DNA of 64,000 nucleotides, from the NCBI GenBank assembly GCA_964475595.1, contig CAYYXG010000001.1, positions 62,001 through 126,000 on the forward strand, read 5' to 3'. Positions 33,869 through 41,394 of the stretch are shown here, piece after piece (within the stretch, counting starts at the first letter, position 1; each line of letters starts with the position of its first letter). The DNA comes from RGEC01 sp964475595 (GTDB lineage Bacteria; Bacteroidota; Bacteroidia; NS11-12g; UBA955). Under the pieces are notes generated by a model. The model was not told the DNA's origin, searched no databases, and saw nothing but the letters and a program-made list of their open reading frames with translations. The position numbers and the translations under genes are program-made.

Positions 33869-34861
33869 GTGGCATTATTTAAAGGCATTTCCAAAGAAAC
33901 CAAAGTGGGTACACTGGCAGCTGTTTCAATAACGGTGCTTATTCTGGGCTATAATTATATGGTTGGTAGAGACAATCCGCTGGGCGGCGCCAGAGATTTT
34001 GTGGTGTTGTATGACAGTGCACAGGGGCTGGCAGATAATACGGCGGTGATGTACAATGGTTTCAGGGTGGGACAGCTTCGCAATATGGAAATGGATCCGC
34101 AGTCAGGCAAGATTGTCACAGAAATTGAAATTTACAGCGAAATTAAAATCCCAAAAAACTCTAAAATTAAAATAGAATCTGCATTATTAGGTTCTACTAC
34201 GCTAAAACTGGTTCCGGGAAACTCAAAGTTGTTTGCGGAAGACGGTGATACGTTGTTGCCGATGTATACCCAGGACGTAATGAGCATGGTGAACGAAAAA
34301 ATTGCACCCATTGCGGCAGGCGCAGATTCATTGCTAACCCACCTGAATGCCATCATTGCCCGTCAAAGTCTGACGGCGGCGGTGGATCAACTTCCTATGG
34401 TGCTGGCCTCTTTAAACAATACCATTGCAGAAATTCAAAGTACGCTGGCTGCCTCCAAGCCCGGTTTGTCCGCTACGCTAAATAACGCCGCAAAATTTTC
34501 TTCCAATCTGGATCAATATAATAAAAGCATTGAGGGCAGTTTAAGTAATATTCACCGCACCACTGCGCGTTTGGATAGCATTGAACTACACAAAATAGGC
34601 AAAGATTTGGAGGAAACGGCCGCTGCTTTGGCCGTTATTACCCGCAATATTGAACAGGGTAGGGGTTCACTCGGTAAATTGGCAAAAGATCCAGTACTTT
34701 ATGATAATTTGGTGAAAACTACCCGAAACCTCGAAACGCTTGCCTATGATATCAATCATTATCCAGAGAAGTTTTTACCATTGCCTTGGGGTAAATCGCA
34801 GCGTAAAAAAGCCAAACGTGCGAGTGAGAAAAAGCATAATCACAGCGATACGGCTCGCTAA
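33869..34861 (+). CDS. MCE-domain (MlaD-type) lipid transport protein
   Basis: 330 residues from GTG. A membrane helix lies at about residues 13-30 and an MCE domain at about 40-115 (V-L-Y-D-S-A-Q-G-L, G-F-R-V-G-Q-L, S-A-L-L-G-S-T-T-L-K-L). A long helical, coiled-coil-like region runs from about 145 to 290, and the C-terminus is very basic (K-R-K-K-A-K-R-A). MCE proteins form rings or tubes that carry lipids between the membranes. The ATPase and permease genes (mlaF, mlaE) are not next to it, although they usually are elsewhere. The start is chosen by the conserved hydrophobic N-terminus and the -7 box upstream. Confidence 0.88.
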   Translation: MALFKGISKETKVGTLAAVSITVLILGYNYMVGRDNPLGGARDFVVLYDSAQGLADNTAVMYNGFRVGQLRNMEMDPQSGKIVTEIEIYSEIKIPKNSKIKIESALLGSTTLKLVPGNSKLFAEDGDTLLPMYTQDVMSMVNEKIAPIAAGADSLLTHLNAIIARQSLTAAVDQLPMVLASLNNTIAEIQSTLAASKPGLSATLNNAAKFSSNLDQYNKSIEGSLSNIHRTTARLDSIELHKIGKDLEETAAALAVITRNIEQGRGSLGKLAKDPVLYDNLVKTTRNLETLAYDINHYPEKFLPLPWGKSQRKKAKRASEKKHNHSDTAR

Positions 34862-34879
34862 TTAGGTTCGCTGCGCGCT

Positions 34880-35599
34880 TTAAGGCGTGAAAAGATGTAT
34901 GGCTTGTTTGTTTTTTCTTGCCTCAAAAATCCAGATCATCCACATCATATAAAGCAGATTGTAGAAAAAATCCTCTAGGGGAATCCCGTATTGCATCCCG
35001 GGTAAAAATGAGGGAATTCTGATACCCATATTTTCTGTGTTTTCATAAATAAGCACAGGAAGCCCGGTTAATAGTCCATTAACTACAAACATCGGTAACA
35101 CACTGATAAGCCATGCAGTATATAGATGTGTTATATAAGTGCCTCTGGTTACCAATAGCTGGTTGAGTATGGTGAATGCAAGCAAGCTGAAAGTTACGGC
35201 AGTATACAGCTTGTTATAGTGTAATACCACCATGCCAATGCTGAATGAGAGTAGTAACAAGGAAATTAGACGTCCCACATTCCTATGTTCGATTTTGGGG
35301 AAGTAGTATCTTAGACATGCATAAATAAAAAGGCATGCGTAGGGTACTGCCACAAAAAAGAAAATCTCTTCCCAGGGTAGGTTGATAATGTAGAAGCCGG
35401 TTACAAATTCGGGGTTGAAGTGCCATATTCCCAGAGCCGTGAATACCACATCCCATATCAGATAGATTCCGGAAGTGACTATCATCGCCGTGAGAAAGTG
35501 TTTCCACACCTTATAAAATGCCACGCGTTTGTCGAAAGACAATGCGAGGGGACCCAATATGGTGATGATGTTAATCCAGAGGTATGTACTCTTACTCAT
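34880..35599 (-). CDS. Lycopene cyclase, fused CrtYc/CrtYd type
   Basis: About 239 residues with about seven transmembrane helices in two similar halves, each a lycopene-cyclase domain. The first half has P-W-E-E-I-F-F-F-V-A-V-P-Y near residue 74; the second has P-L-E-D-F-F-Y-N-L-L-Y near 211. These P-x-E-E/D-F signatures belong to the heterodimeric-type cyclase that closes beta-rings on lycopene. The start is set at 35599 because the earlier in-frame ATG (35614) lies inside the terminator hairpin of the upstream sigma-factor gene. No crtB, crtI or crtZ is adjacent, so the rest of the carotenoid pathway must be elsewhere. Confidence 0.86.
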   Translation of the reverse strand: MSKSTYLWINIITILGPLALSFDKRVAFYKVWKHFLTAMIVTSGIYLIWDVVFTALGIWHFNPEFVTGFYIINLPWEEIFFFVAVPYACLFIYACLRYYFPKIEHRNVGRLISLLLLSFSIGMVVLHYNKLYTAVTFSLLAFTILNQLLVTRGTYITHLYTAWLISVLPMFVVNGLLTGLPVLIYENTENMGIRIPSFLPGMQYGIPLEDFFYNLLYMMWMIWIFEARKNKQAIHLFTP

Positions 35600-35603
35600 A
35601 TAT

Positions 35604-35630
35604 AAAAAAGGCATCCCAGTCGGGATGCCT
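35604..35630 (-). terminator. Terminator after the sigma-factor gene, abutting lycopene cyclase
   Basis: Arms AGGCATCCC (35609-35617) and GGGATGCCT (35622-35630) flank the tetraloop AGTC. On the minus strand the stem is followed by a run of T (35609 down to 35604). The lycopene cyclase ATG (35599) comes only four bases after the T tract. Confidence 0.78.
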
Positions 35631-35650
35631 GCAAAGTTCGTTAATTAATG

Positions 35651-36190
35651 TTAAGCATTCATGGCATTCATACCAAATTCATGACCATAAGACGCCAATT
35701 GTTCCCGAAGTATGCGCCTGGCAACGAATATTCGAGTTTTTACGGTGCCAATAGGTATGTTTAACTCTTCAGCAATTTCATGGTATTTATAACCTTCCGC
35801 ATTCATGGTGAATGTGATTTTAAGTTCAAGGGGCAGCGCGTCAATGGCTTCTTCCAAGTCCTTGCGAATGAACTTCAATTCAGCATCATTGTCTACCCTA
35901 TGGCTTGGGAGGTCTATGAAGTATGTGTTATCTGTGCTGTCAAGAAAAGTATTTCTCTTAACATCTCTACGGTAATTGTTAATGAAGTTGTTCTTCATTA
36001 TGGTGTAGAGCCAACCACGAAGATTGGTTCCCTCCGCAAATTTGTCTTTGTAGCGCAGGGCTTTCAACAAGGTTTCCTGCACTAGGTCTTTCGTATCATC
36101 CATGTTGTGGGTCAACGACAATGCATAATTTCTCAAAGGTTGCAATTCATGCACCATGAGATTGTTGAAGTCTGTGGTTAGTTTTGTCAT
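35651..36190 (-). CDS. RNA polymerase sigma factor, ECF type
   Basis: About 179 residues from the ATG at 36190; an upstream in-frame ATG at 36220 would add 10 residues but lacks conservation logic. Sigma-70 region 2 lies at about 10-80 (D-D-T-K-D-L-V-Q-E-T-L-L-K-A-L and N-L-R-G-W-L-Y-T-I) and region 4 at about 110-165 (L-P-L-E-L-K-I-T-F, Y-H-E-I-A-E-E-L-N-I-P-I-G-T-V-K-T-R). No anti-sigma factor is adjacent, so control must act otherwise. It directs core polymerase to a stress- or growth-phase-specific promoter set. The next gene downstream is lycopene cyclase, separated by a terminator. Confidence 0.9.
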   Translation of the reverse strand: MTKLTTDFNNLMVHELQPLRNYALSLTHNMDDTKDLVQETLLKALRYKDKFAEGTNLRGWLYTIMKNNFINNYRRDVKRNTFLDSTDNTYFIDLPSHRVDNDAELKFIRKDLEEAIDALPLELKITFTMNAEGYKYHEIAEELNIPIGTVKTRIFVARRILREQLASYGHEFGMNAMNA

Positions 36191-36411
36191 AGTATTGTTT
36201 AGCAAAGTTGAACAAAACATACCTTTTGTTCAAGTTATTTGTGTAATTATTGAGGTGTATAAGTTATACAAAAAAATACTACAAGCATTCCGAATTACTG
36301 AGCGATACAGTCTAATCCCTTTGTTTAAAAGCTTTAGCTATTTTGGATGGTTGTTTTTGTTGGGTTTGTGTGTGGAAAACTTAAACAATATAAATGATAT
36401 TGGCATGACAT

Positions 36412-36458
36412 AACCATAAACAAAAAGGCCGGACATGCCGGCCTTTTTGTTTATGGTT
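36412..36458 (-). terminator. Strong hairpin terminator after atpC
   Basis: Two perfect 21-base arms (36412-36432 and 36438-36458) around a 5-base loop ACATG. The GGCCGG core is preceded and followed by A/T-rich sequence that yields T runs on both strands. It ends the atpD-atpC transcript and, being symmetrical, could also stop plus-strand transcription. The ~220 bases between it and the sigma-factor start contain that gene's promoter region and no other visible feature. Confidence 0.85.
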
Positions 36459-36467
36459 CAATGGTTT

Positions 36468-36698
36468 TTACACCAAAACGATTACCTTGTTTTTCAATAC
36501 TTCTACCAATCCGCCATCTACTTCAAATTGTTGTTTGCCGTCTTTGCCTTTAATACTAAGACTACCTTTTTTCAGGTTGGTAATCATGGGGGCGTGATTT
36601 TCAAGTATTTGCAAACTGCCGTTTATGCCGGGTACTGTTACTACATCAGCGTCGCCACTATATAACGTTTTATCCGGGGTTAAGATTTCAACTTTCAT
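36468..36698 (-). CDS. atpC: F1 ATP synthase epsilon subunit
   Basis: 76 residues covering only the beta-sandwich domain (M-K-V-E-I-L-T-P-D-K at the start, L-Q-I-L-E-N-H-A-P-M-I in the middle). The C-terminal helical pair found in E. coli epsilon, which inhibits ATP hydrolysis, is absent; short epsilon subunits are common in Bacteroidota. The ATG shares one base with the atpD stop (TGATG). The other F0F1 genes are not in the window, so atpDC is separate from atpBEFHAG here. Confidence 0.9.
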   Translation of the reverse strand: MKVEILTPDKTLYSGDADVVTVPGINGSLQILENHAPMITNLKKGSLSIKGKDGKQQFEVDGGLVEVLKNKVIVLV

Positions 36699-38206
36699 CA
36701 GGCAGCAGCTTCTTCCAACATTTTCTTGCCTTTGGCAACTGCATCTTCAATGGTTCCCACCAGGTTAAATGCAGCTTCCGGATATTCGTCTACTTCGCCT
36801 TCCATGATCATATTAAAGGCTTTAATGGTTTCTTTGATGTCAACCAGTACTCCAGGGATTCCGGTAAATTGTTCGGCTACATGGAAAGGTTGAGACAGGA
36901 AGCGCTGAACACGACGAGCACGGTGTACAACCAATTTGTCATCTTCGCTCAATTCATCCATACCCAGAATGGCGATGATATCCTGGAGTTCTTTGTAGCG
37001 TTGCAACAAGGCTTTTACACGCTGGGCGCAATCGTAATGTTCATTACCCACAACATCAGGGGTAAGAATACGGCTGGTAGAATCCAGAGGATCCACAGCC
37101 GGGTAGATGCCCAATTCTGCAATTTTACGGCTTAACACGGTAGTCGCGTCAAGGTGAGCAAATGTGGTGGCCGGTGCGGGGTCAGTTAAGTCATCCGCGG
37201 GCACGTACACGGCCTGAACTGATGTGATAGAACCACGTGTAGTAGAGGTAATGCGTTCCTGCATCACACCCATTTCTGTGGCCAGGGTTGGTTGATAACC
37301 TACTGCAGATGGCATACGTCCCAACAATGCCGATACTTCGGATCCAGCTTGGGTGAAACGGAAAATATTGTCAATAAAGAAAAGAATATCGCGTCCTGCA
37401 CCTTGTCCGTCACCATCACGGAAGTATTCCGCTACGGTAAGACCGCTCAGTGCAACCCTTGCGCGGGCTCCAGGAGGCTCATTCATTTGCCCGAAAACAA
37501 GCGTGGCCTGACTCTGGCTAAGTTCATTCATGTCTACCTTGCTCAAATCCCATCCACCTTCTTCCATGCTTTTGTTAAACTCTTTGCCGTATTTAATAAC
37601 TCCGGATTCTATCATTTCACGAAGCAGGTCATTCCCTTCACGGGTACGTTCACCCACACCGGCAAATACCGACATACCACTGTATGCCTTTGCGATGTTG
37701 TTAATAAGCTCCATGATCAATACGGTTTTACCTACACCGGCACCACCAAATAATCCAATTTTACCGCCTTTCGCATAAGGTTCAAGCAAATCAATAACCT
37801 TGATTCCAGTAAACAAAGGTTCGGTAGAAGTACTTAGATTTTCAAAAGATGGGGCCTTGGCGTGAATAGGACGACCATTGCTGCTATCGGTGGCTTGCAT
37901 GCCGTCAATGGCTTCTCCCACTACATTGAGTAAACGTCCTCGGATGGCTTCTCCTGTGGGCATGGTAATCGCATTGCCTGTGTCTATTGCATCCATACCA
38001 CGACGCAGACCATCAGTACTATCCATTGCAATGGTTCTTACAATGTTTTCACCAAGATGTTGTTGAACTTCAAGCACTACCTTTTGGCCGTTTTCGCGGG
38101 TAATGTGCAATGCATTATAGATTTTTGGAAGGGTGGAACCGGCCTCGTTGAAACTAACGTCAACTACCGCTCCGATGATTTGGGAAATTTTACCTGTATT
38201 TGCCAT
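36698..38206 (-). CDS. atpD: F1 ATP synthase beta subunit
   Basis: About 502 residues from the ATG at 38206; a longer open frame to 38296 exists, but a TACCTTTG -7 box lies just upstream of 38206. Motifs include the P-loop G-G-A-G-V-G-K-T near 160, G-E-R-T-R-E-G near 190, I-L-F-F-I-D-N-I-F-R (Walker B) near 260, and A-L-L-G-R-M-P-S-A-V-G-Y-Q. It is the catalytic subunit of ATP synthase, working at the cytoplasmic face. It is followed by atpC with a one-base overlap. Confidence 0.97.
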   Translation of the reverse strand: MANTGKISQIIGAVVDVSFNEAGSTLPKIYNALHITRENGQKVVLEVQQHLGENIVRTIAMDSTDGLRRGMDAIDTGNAITMPTGEAIRGRLLNVVGEAIDGMQATDSSNGRPIHAKAPSFENLSTSTEPLFTGIKVIDLLEPYAKGGKIGLFGGAGVGKTVLIMELINNIAKAYSGMSVFAGVGERTREGNDLLREMIESGVIKYGKEFNKSMEEGGWDLSKVDMNELSQSQATLVFGQMNEPPGARARVALSGLTVAEYFRDGDGQGAGRDILFFIDNIFRFTQAGSEVSALLGRMPSAVGYQPTLATEMGVMQERITSTTRGSITSVQAVYVPADDLTDPAPATTFAHLDATTVLSRKIAELGIYPAVDPLDSTSRILTPDVVGNEHYDCAQRVKALLQRYKELQDIIAILGMDELSEDDKLVVHRARRVQRFLSQPFHVAEQFTGIPGVLVDIKETIKAFNMIMEGEVDEYPEAAFNLVGTIEDAVAKGKKMLEEAAA

Positions 38207-38222
38207 GAGGTTTTTCGAGCCG

Positions 38223-38230
38223 CAAAGGTA
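38223..38230 (-). promoter_or_regulatory. -7 box TACCTTTG before atpD (minus strand)
   Basis: The minus strand reads TACCTTTG here, 16 bases upstream of the atpD ATG. It lies in the divergent spacer shared with yidC. Confidence 0.58.
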
Positions 38231-38345
38231 AGAAATTATTTTTGTCATTGTAGCATGACAGTTGATTTTTATTTGAACTGTTAAATGGCTTATCAATAAA
38301 TCGCCTTATGAGCCCCAATTGCTGTGATTTTAATCGGAATATTCC

Positions 38346-38353
38346 TAATTTCG
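38346..38353 (+). promoter_or_regulatory. -7 box variant TAATTTCG before yidC
   Basis: TAATTTCG, the C-variant also seen before secDF, nine bases before the ATG at 38363. Confidence 0.5.
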
Positions 38354-38362
38354 CCCTTTCAA

Positions 38363-40204
38363 ATGGATCGTAATACTATCATCGGTTTCTCTCTTATTTT
38401 TCTCATTCTGGTTGGCTACTACTGGTGGGCAGCTCCTTCACAAGCTGAACTCGACATGCAGCGCAAAGCGGCAGACAGTATTGCACGGGTTGAAGCCAAG
38501 TCCGATACTTTGAAAGTTGAAAAGACTGCTACTAATGCATTAGCCGCTGCGAGCAATGATTCGCTTTCTCAAGATTCGGTAATCGGTGGTTTTTTGGATT
38601 GCAAATATCAGAAGCCGACCGAAATGACATTGGTGAATTCTGCTGTTTCCATCAAGTTCAGCAGCATTGGCGGTAGACCTGTACAGGTGAAACTGAATCG
38701 ATACAAGAGGGCCGATTCAACCGATTTAGTGCTGTTAGACGAAAAGCACACCCAAACCTACTTCGAGCTGATGACGAAAAATGAGATGTTACGCACCAGT
38801 AGCATGAACTGGAAAGTAATGGAATCGTCGCCGGAGGTAATTGTTTACAGGCTTGAGCATAAAAACGGGGGATATATTGAACAGCAATACAAGCTTTCTT
38901 CCCAGGATTTTCTGCTGAATTATACCATTAAAGTATCTGGATTGGAGAATGAACTGCAGCGTAACAATGATTTGAAGTTTGTGTGGAAGGCGGCATTGCA
39001 CAAGCAGGAGAAAGGCATGCAGTTTGAAAACCAGCACAGTACAATTACGTACAGGTTACCGGGCGAACATCCTGAATCCCTCTCTGCCAGCAGTCCGGAA
39101 AGACTGGAAAAAATCCCAGGTAATTTGCAGTGGGTAGCCTTCAAACAGCAGTATTTCAATGCTACACTCATCAATAAAGAAGGATTTGCACAGGGCAGTA
39201 ATCTGGAGTGGAAAGAAACACGTGAACCCGGCTACATAAAAGAAATGCAATCCGAGCTCTTTTTGCCCTATAGCAGGGAAAAAGAGAAGACATGGAATCT
39301 CGCTTTTTATTTTGGGCCTAATAGTTATAAAACACTTCAATCCATCGACCCAGGATTTAAAGACCATGAATTGCACCGGATGATTCCCCTTGGTTGGGGC
39401 ATTTTTGGCTGGGTTAATCGTTGGATGGTGCTGCCTATTTTTAATTTTCTCGATGGTAAAATTGGCAGCATGGGCATTTTGATTTTATTGCTAACGCTGA
39501 TTATCAAATTTATACTGCTTCCTCTGGTGTATAAGAGTTATATCTCAACGGCTAAAATGAGAATACTGAAGCCGGAAATTGAAGCCATAAAAGAGAAGCA
39601 TGGCGGTGATATGCAAAAAATCCAAATGGAAAATCTGGCTTTGTATAAAAAAGCCGGCGTTAATCCCATGAGCGGTTGTGTGCCCATGTTGCTGCAAATG
39701 CCCATCCTGTTTGCCTTATTTCAGTTTTTCCCTGTTTTGTTTGAACTTAGACAAAAAACCTTTCTATGGAGTCATGACTTGAGTGCCTATGACAGCATTC
39801 TGGATCTGGGCTTTCATATTCCCGGTTATGGTGATCATATTAGTTTGTTTACCTTGCTGATGACCATTTCAACCCTTATTTATACCCACTTGAATAATCA
39901 GATTTCCGGGGTTACTGGTCAGATGAAATGGATAGGGTACATCATGCCTGTTATCTTCTTGGGTGTTCTGAATGATTATCCCAGTGGCCTTACCTGGTAT
40001 TATTTCGTGAGCAATATGGTTACTTTTGGTCAGCAGTTTGCCATTCGTCGTTTGGTAGATGATCAAAAACTTCATCAGCAAATTGCCGATGCCAGAAAAA
40101 AACCGGTGAAGAAAAGTAATTTTTCCCGTCGGTTGGAAGAGGTAATGAAGACTCAACAGCAAAAGACTGCCGCTAAGCCCCGCAAGCCAGGCGGTAAGAA
40201 ATAA
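38363..40204 (+). CDS. yidC: Membrane protein insertase YidC
   Basis: About 613 residues from the ATG at 38363 (M-D-R-N-T-I-I-G-F); an earlier in-frame start at 38324 would precede the -7 box and is unlikely. It has TM1 at about 5-25, a large periplasmic domain (about 60-340), and a C-terminal five-helix insertase core (about 365-570) with K-M-R-I-L-K-P-E-I and N-P-M-S-G-C-V-P-M-L-L-Q-M-P. The tail is strongly basic. It inserts and folds membrane proteins, alone or with SecYEG/SecDF. The stop is directly next to the convergent dprA stop. Confidence 0.95.
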   Translation: MDRNTIIGFSLIFLILVGYYWWAAPSQAELDMQRKAADSIARVEAKSDTLKVEKTATNALAAASNDSLSQDSVIGGFLDCKYQKPTEMTLVNSAVSIKFSSIGGRPVQVKLNRYKRADSTDLVLLDEKHTQTYFELMTKNEMLRTSSMNWKVMESSPEVIVYRLEHKNGGYIEQQYKLSSQDFLLNYTIKVSGLENELQRNNDLKFVWKAALHKQEKGMQFENQHSTITYRLPGEHPESLSASSPERLEKIPGNLQWVAFKQQYFNATLINKEGFAQGSNLEWKETREPGYIKEMQSELFLPYSREKEKTWNLAFYFGPNSYKTLQSIDPGFKDHELHRMIPLGWGIFGWVNRWMVLPIFNFLDGKIGSMGILILLLTLIIKFILLPLVYKSYISTAKMRILKPEIEAIKEKHGGDMQKIQMENLALYKKAGVNPMSGCVPMLLQMPILFALFQFFPVLFELRQKTFLWSHDLSAYDSILDLGFHIPGYGDHISLFTLLMTISTLIYTHLNNQISGVTGQMKWIGYIMPVIFLGVLNDYPSGLTWYYFVSNMVTFGQQFAIRRLVDDQKLHQQIADARKKPVKKSNFSRRLEEVMKTQQQKTAAKPRKPGGKK

Positions 40205-41362
40205 TCAGCCAAAGGCCATATTCTTGTAGATTTTCCCCGGTAAGCTGTTTACCATTTGTTTCATTTCCATTTCAAGCAATAAAAGCGTAAGTCTGCTCAT
40301 GGGTAGCCCTGTGGATAAAAGCAGTTCGTCAAAATGCCGGCTTTTCCCTTTTAGACAATCCATTATCAGCTTTTCTTCGGGGGTTAAATCAAAAAGCAAT
40401 GTTGTTTGATGCTGCTTGATTTTGGGTATTCCTAAATCCCAGTTCATGCCTCGGGCAATATCTCCGGCATTTTCACACAATCCGGCCTTTAGATTTTTGA
40501 TTAAAAAATTACAACCTTCGCTCATTTTATCGCCGGGTTTGCCCGGCACGGCAAATACATCCCTGTCATAACTATGGGCAATTTGCGCGGTAATCATACT
40601 TCCGCCCTTGATCATGCTTTCAATGACAACAACCGCATCGCACATGCCGGCAACAATGCGGTTTCGGCGTGGAAATAAATCGGGATGAAGCGGAGTGCCG
40701 CTAAACAATTCACTGACCATAGCCCCGCCTGCTTCCAGCATTTTATCAGCCACCGATTTATGGCGCATTGGATAAACCATATCAAGCCCGTGTGCCACCA
40801 CGGCAACAGTAGGAATTTGCTCTTCAACAGCAGTTTTGTGTGCCACGATATCGATTCCAAAGGCAAGCCCGCTAATAATATGGCAGGCATGGGGTTTGAG
40901 CCCGGCAACCATGTTGCGGGTGATTTGAGCGCCCTCTGGCGTATTTTTTCTTGTGCCAACAATGCCACAAGTTCTTAGCGGATTCAATTCGGTTCTGCCT
41001 TTAATAAACAATACCAAAGGACTATCCAGTATTTGCTTCAATCTTACCGGGTATTCCGGAGATGTGTAAGGAAGCACCCGAATTTGCGATTTTTCGATGA
41101 ATTTTAATTCGTTTTCTGCGGCCTGTGCCCCCGATTCCTGACGGATAGCAGCCGCTCCCATACTGCCTATTCCGGGTATTTTTTCCAGTACCCGCTTCTT
41201 CTCTTTAAACACGGCTTCCGCCGAACCGCAATGGCTGATGAGTGATTTACCTGAAATGGGGCCAATACCCGGTATCTGAGACAGTGACAATAAATAAAAC
41301 AATTCCAAAATGACAAAAATATTAACAAACCTATACCCACTAATATAGGCATTTTTTGTCAC
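40205..41362 (-). CDS. dprA: DNA processing protein DprA
   Basis: Up to 385 residues from the ATG at 41362. An N-terminal helix-hairpin-helix region (L-S-Q-I-P-G-I-G-P and K-I-P-G-I-G) precedes a Rossmann domain with G-I-V-G-T-R-K, S-G-L-A-F-G-I-D, A-H-G-L-D, and P-R-R-N-R-I-V-A-G, and a C-terminal winged helix (about 320-380). DprA loads RecA on incoming single-stranded DNA during transformation. The conserved part begins near residue 19, where a TTG (41308) preceded by TATTTTTG could be the true start, giving about 367 residues. It ends against the yidC stop. Confidence 0.9.
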   Translation of the reverse strand: MTKNAYISGYRFVNIFVILELFYLLSLSQIPGIGPISGKSLISHCGSAEAVFKEKKRVLEKIPGIGSMGAAAIRQESGAQAAENELKFIEKSQIRVLPYTSPEYPVRLKQILDSPLVLFIKGRTELNPLRTCGIVGTRKNTPEGAQITRNMVAGLKPHACHIISGLAFGIDIVAHKTAVEEQIPTVAVVAHGLDMVYPMRHKSVADKMLEAGGAMVSELFSGTPLHPDLFPRRNRIVAGMCDAVVVIESMIKGGSMITAQIAHSYDRDVFAVPGKPGDKMSEGCNFLIKNLKAGLCENAGDIARGMNWDLGIPKIKQHQTTLLFDLTPEEKLIMDCLKGKSRHFDELLLSTGLPMSRLTLLLLEMEMKQMVNSLPGKIYKNMAFG

Positions 41363-41394
41363 TTTTCAAAATAATTTGAAAAATATCGATTTTG

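Noticed and set aside
36156..36413. Short plus-strand open frame beside the sigma factor
   Set aside because: Overlaps the sigma factor start and has no recognisable protein features; more likely promoter DNA.
37292..37753. 153-codon plus-strand open frame inside atpD
   Set aside because: Antisense shadow of the conserved ATP synthase beta gene.
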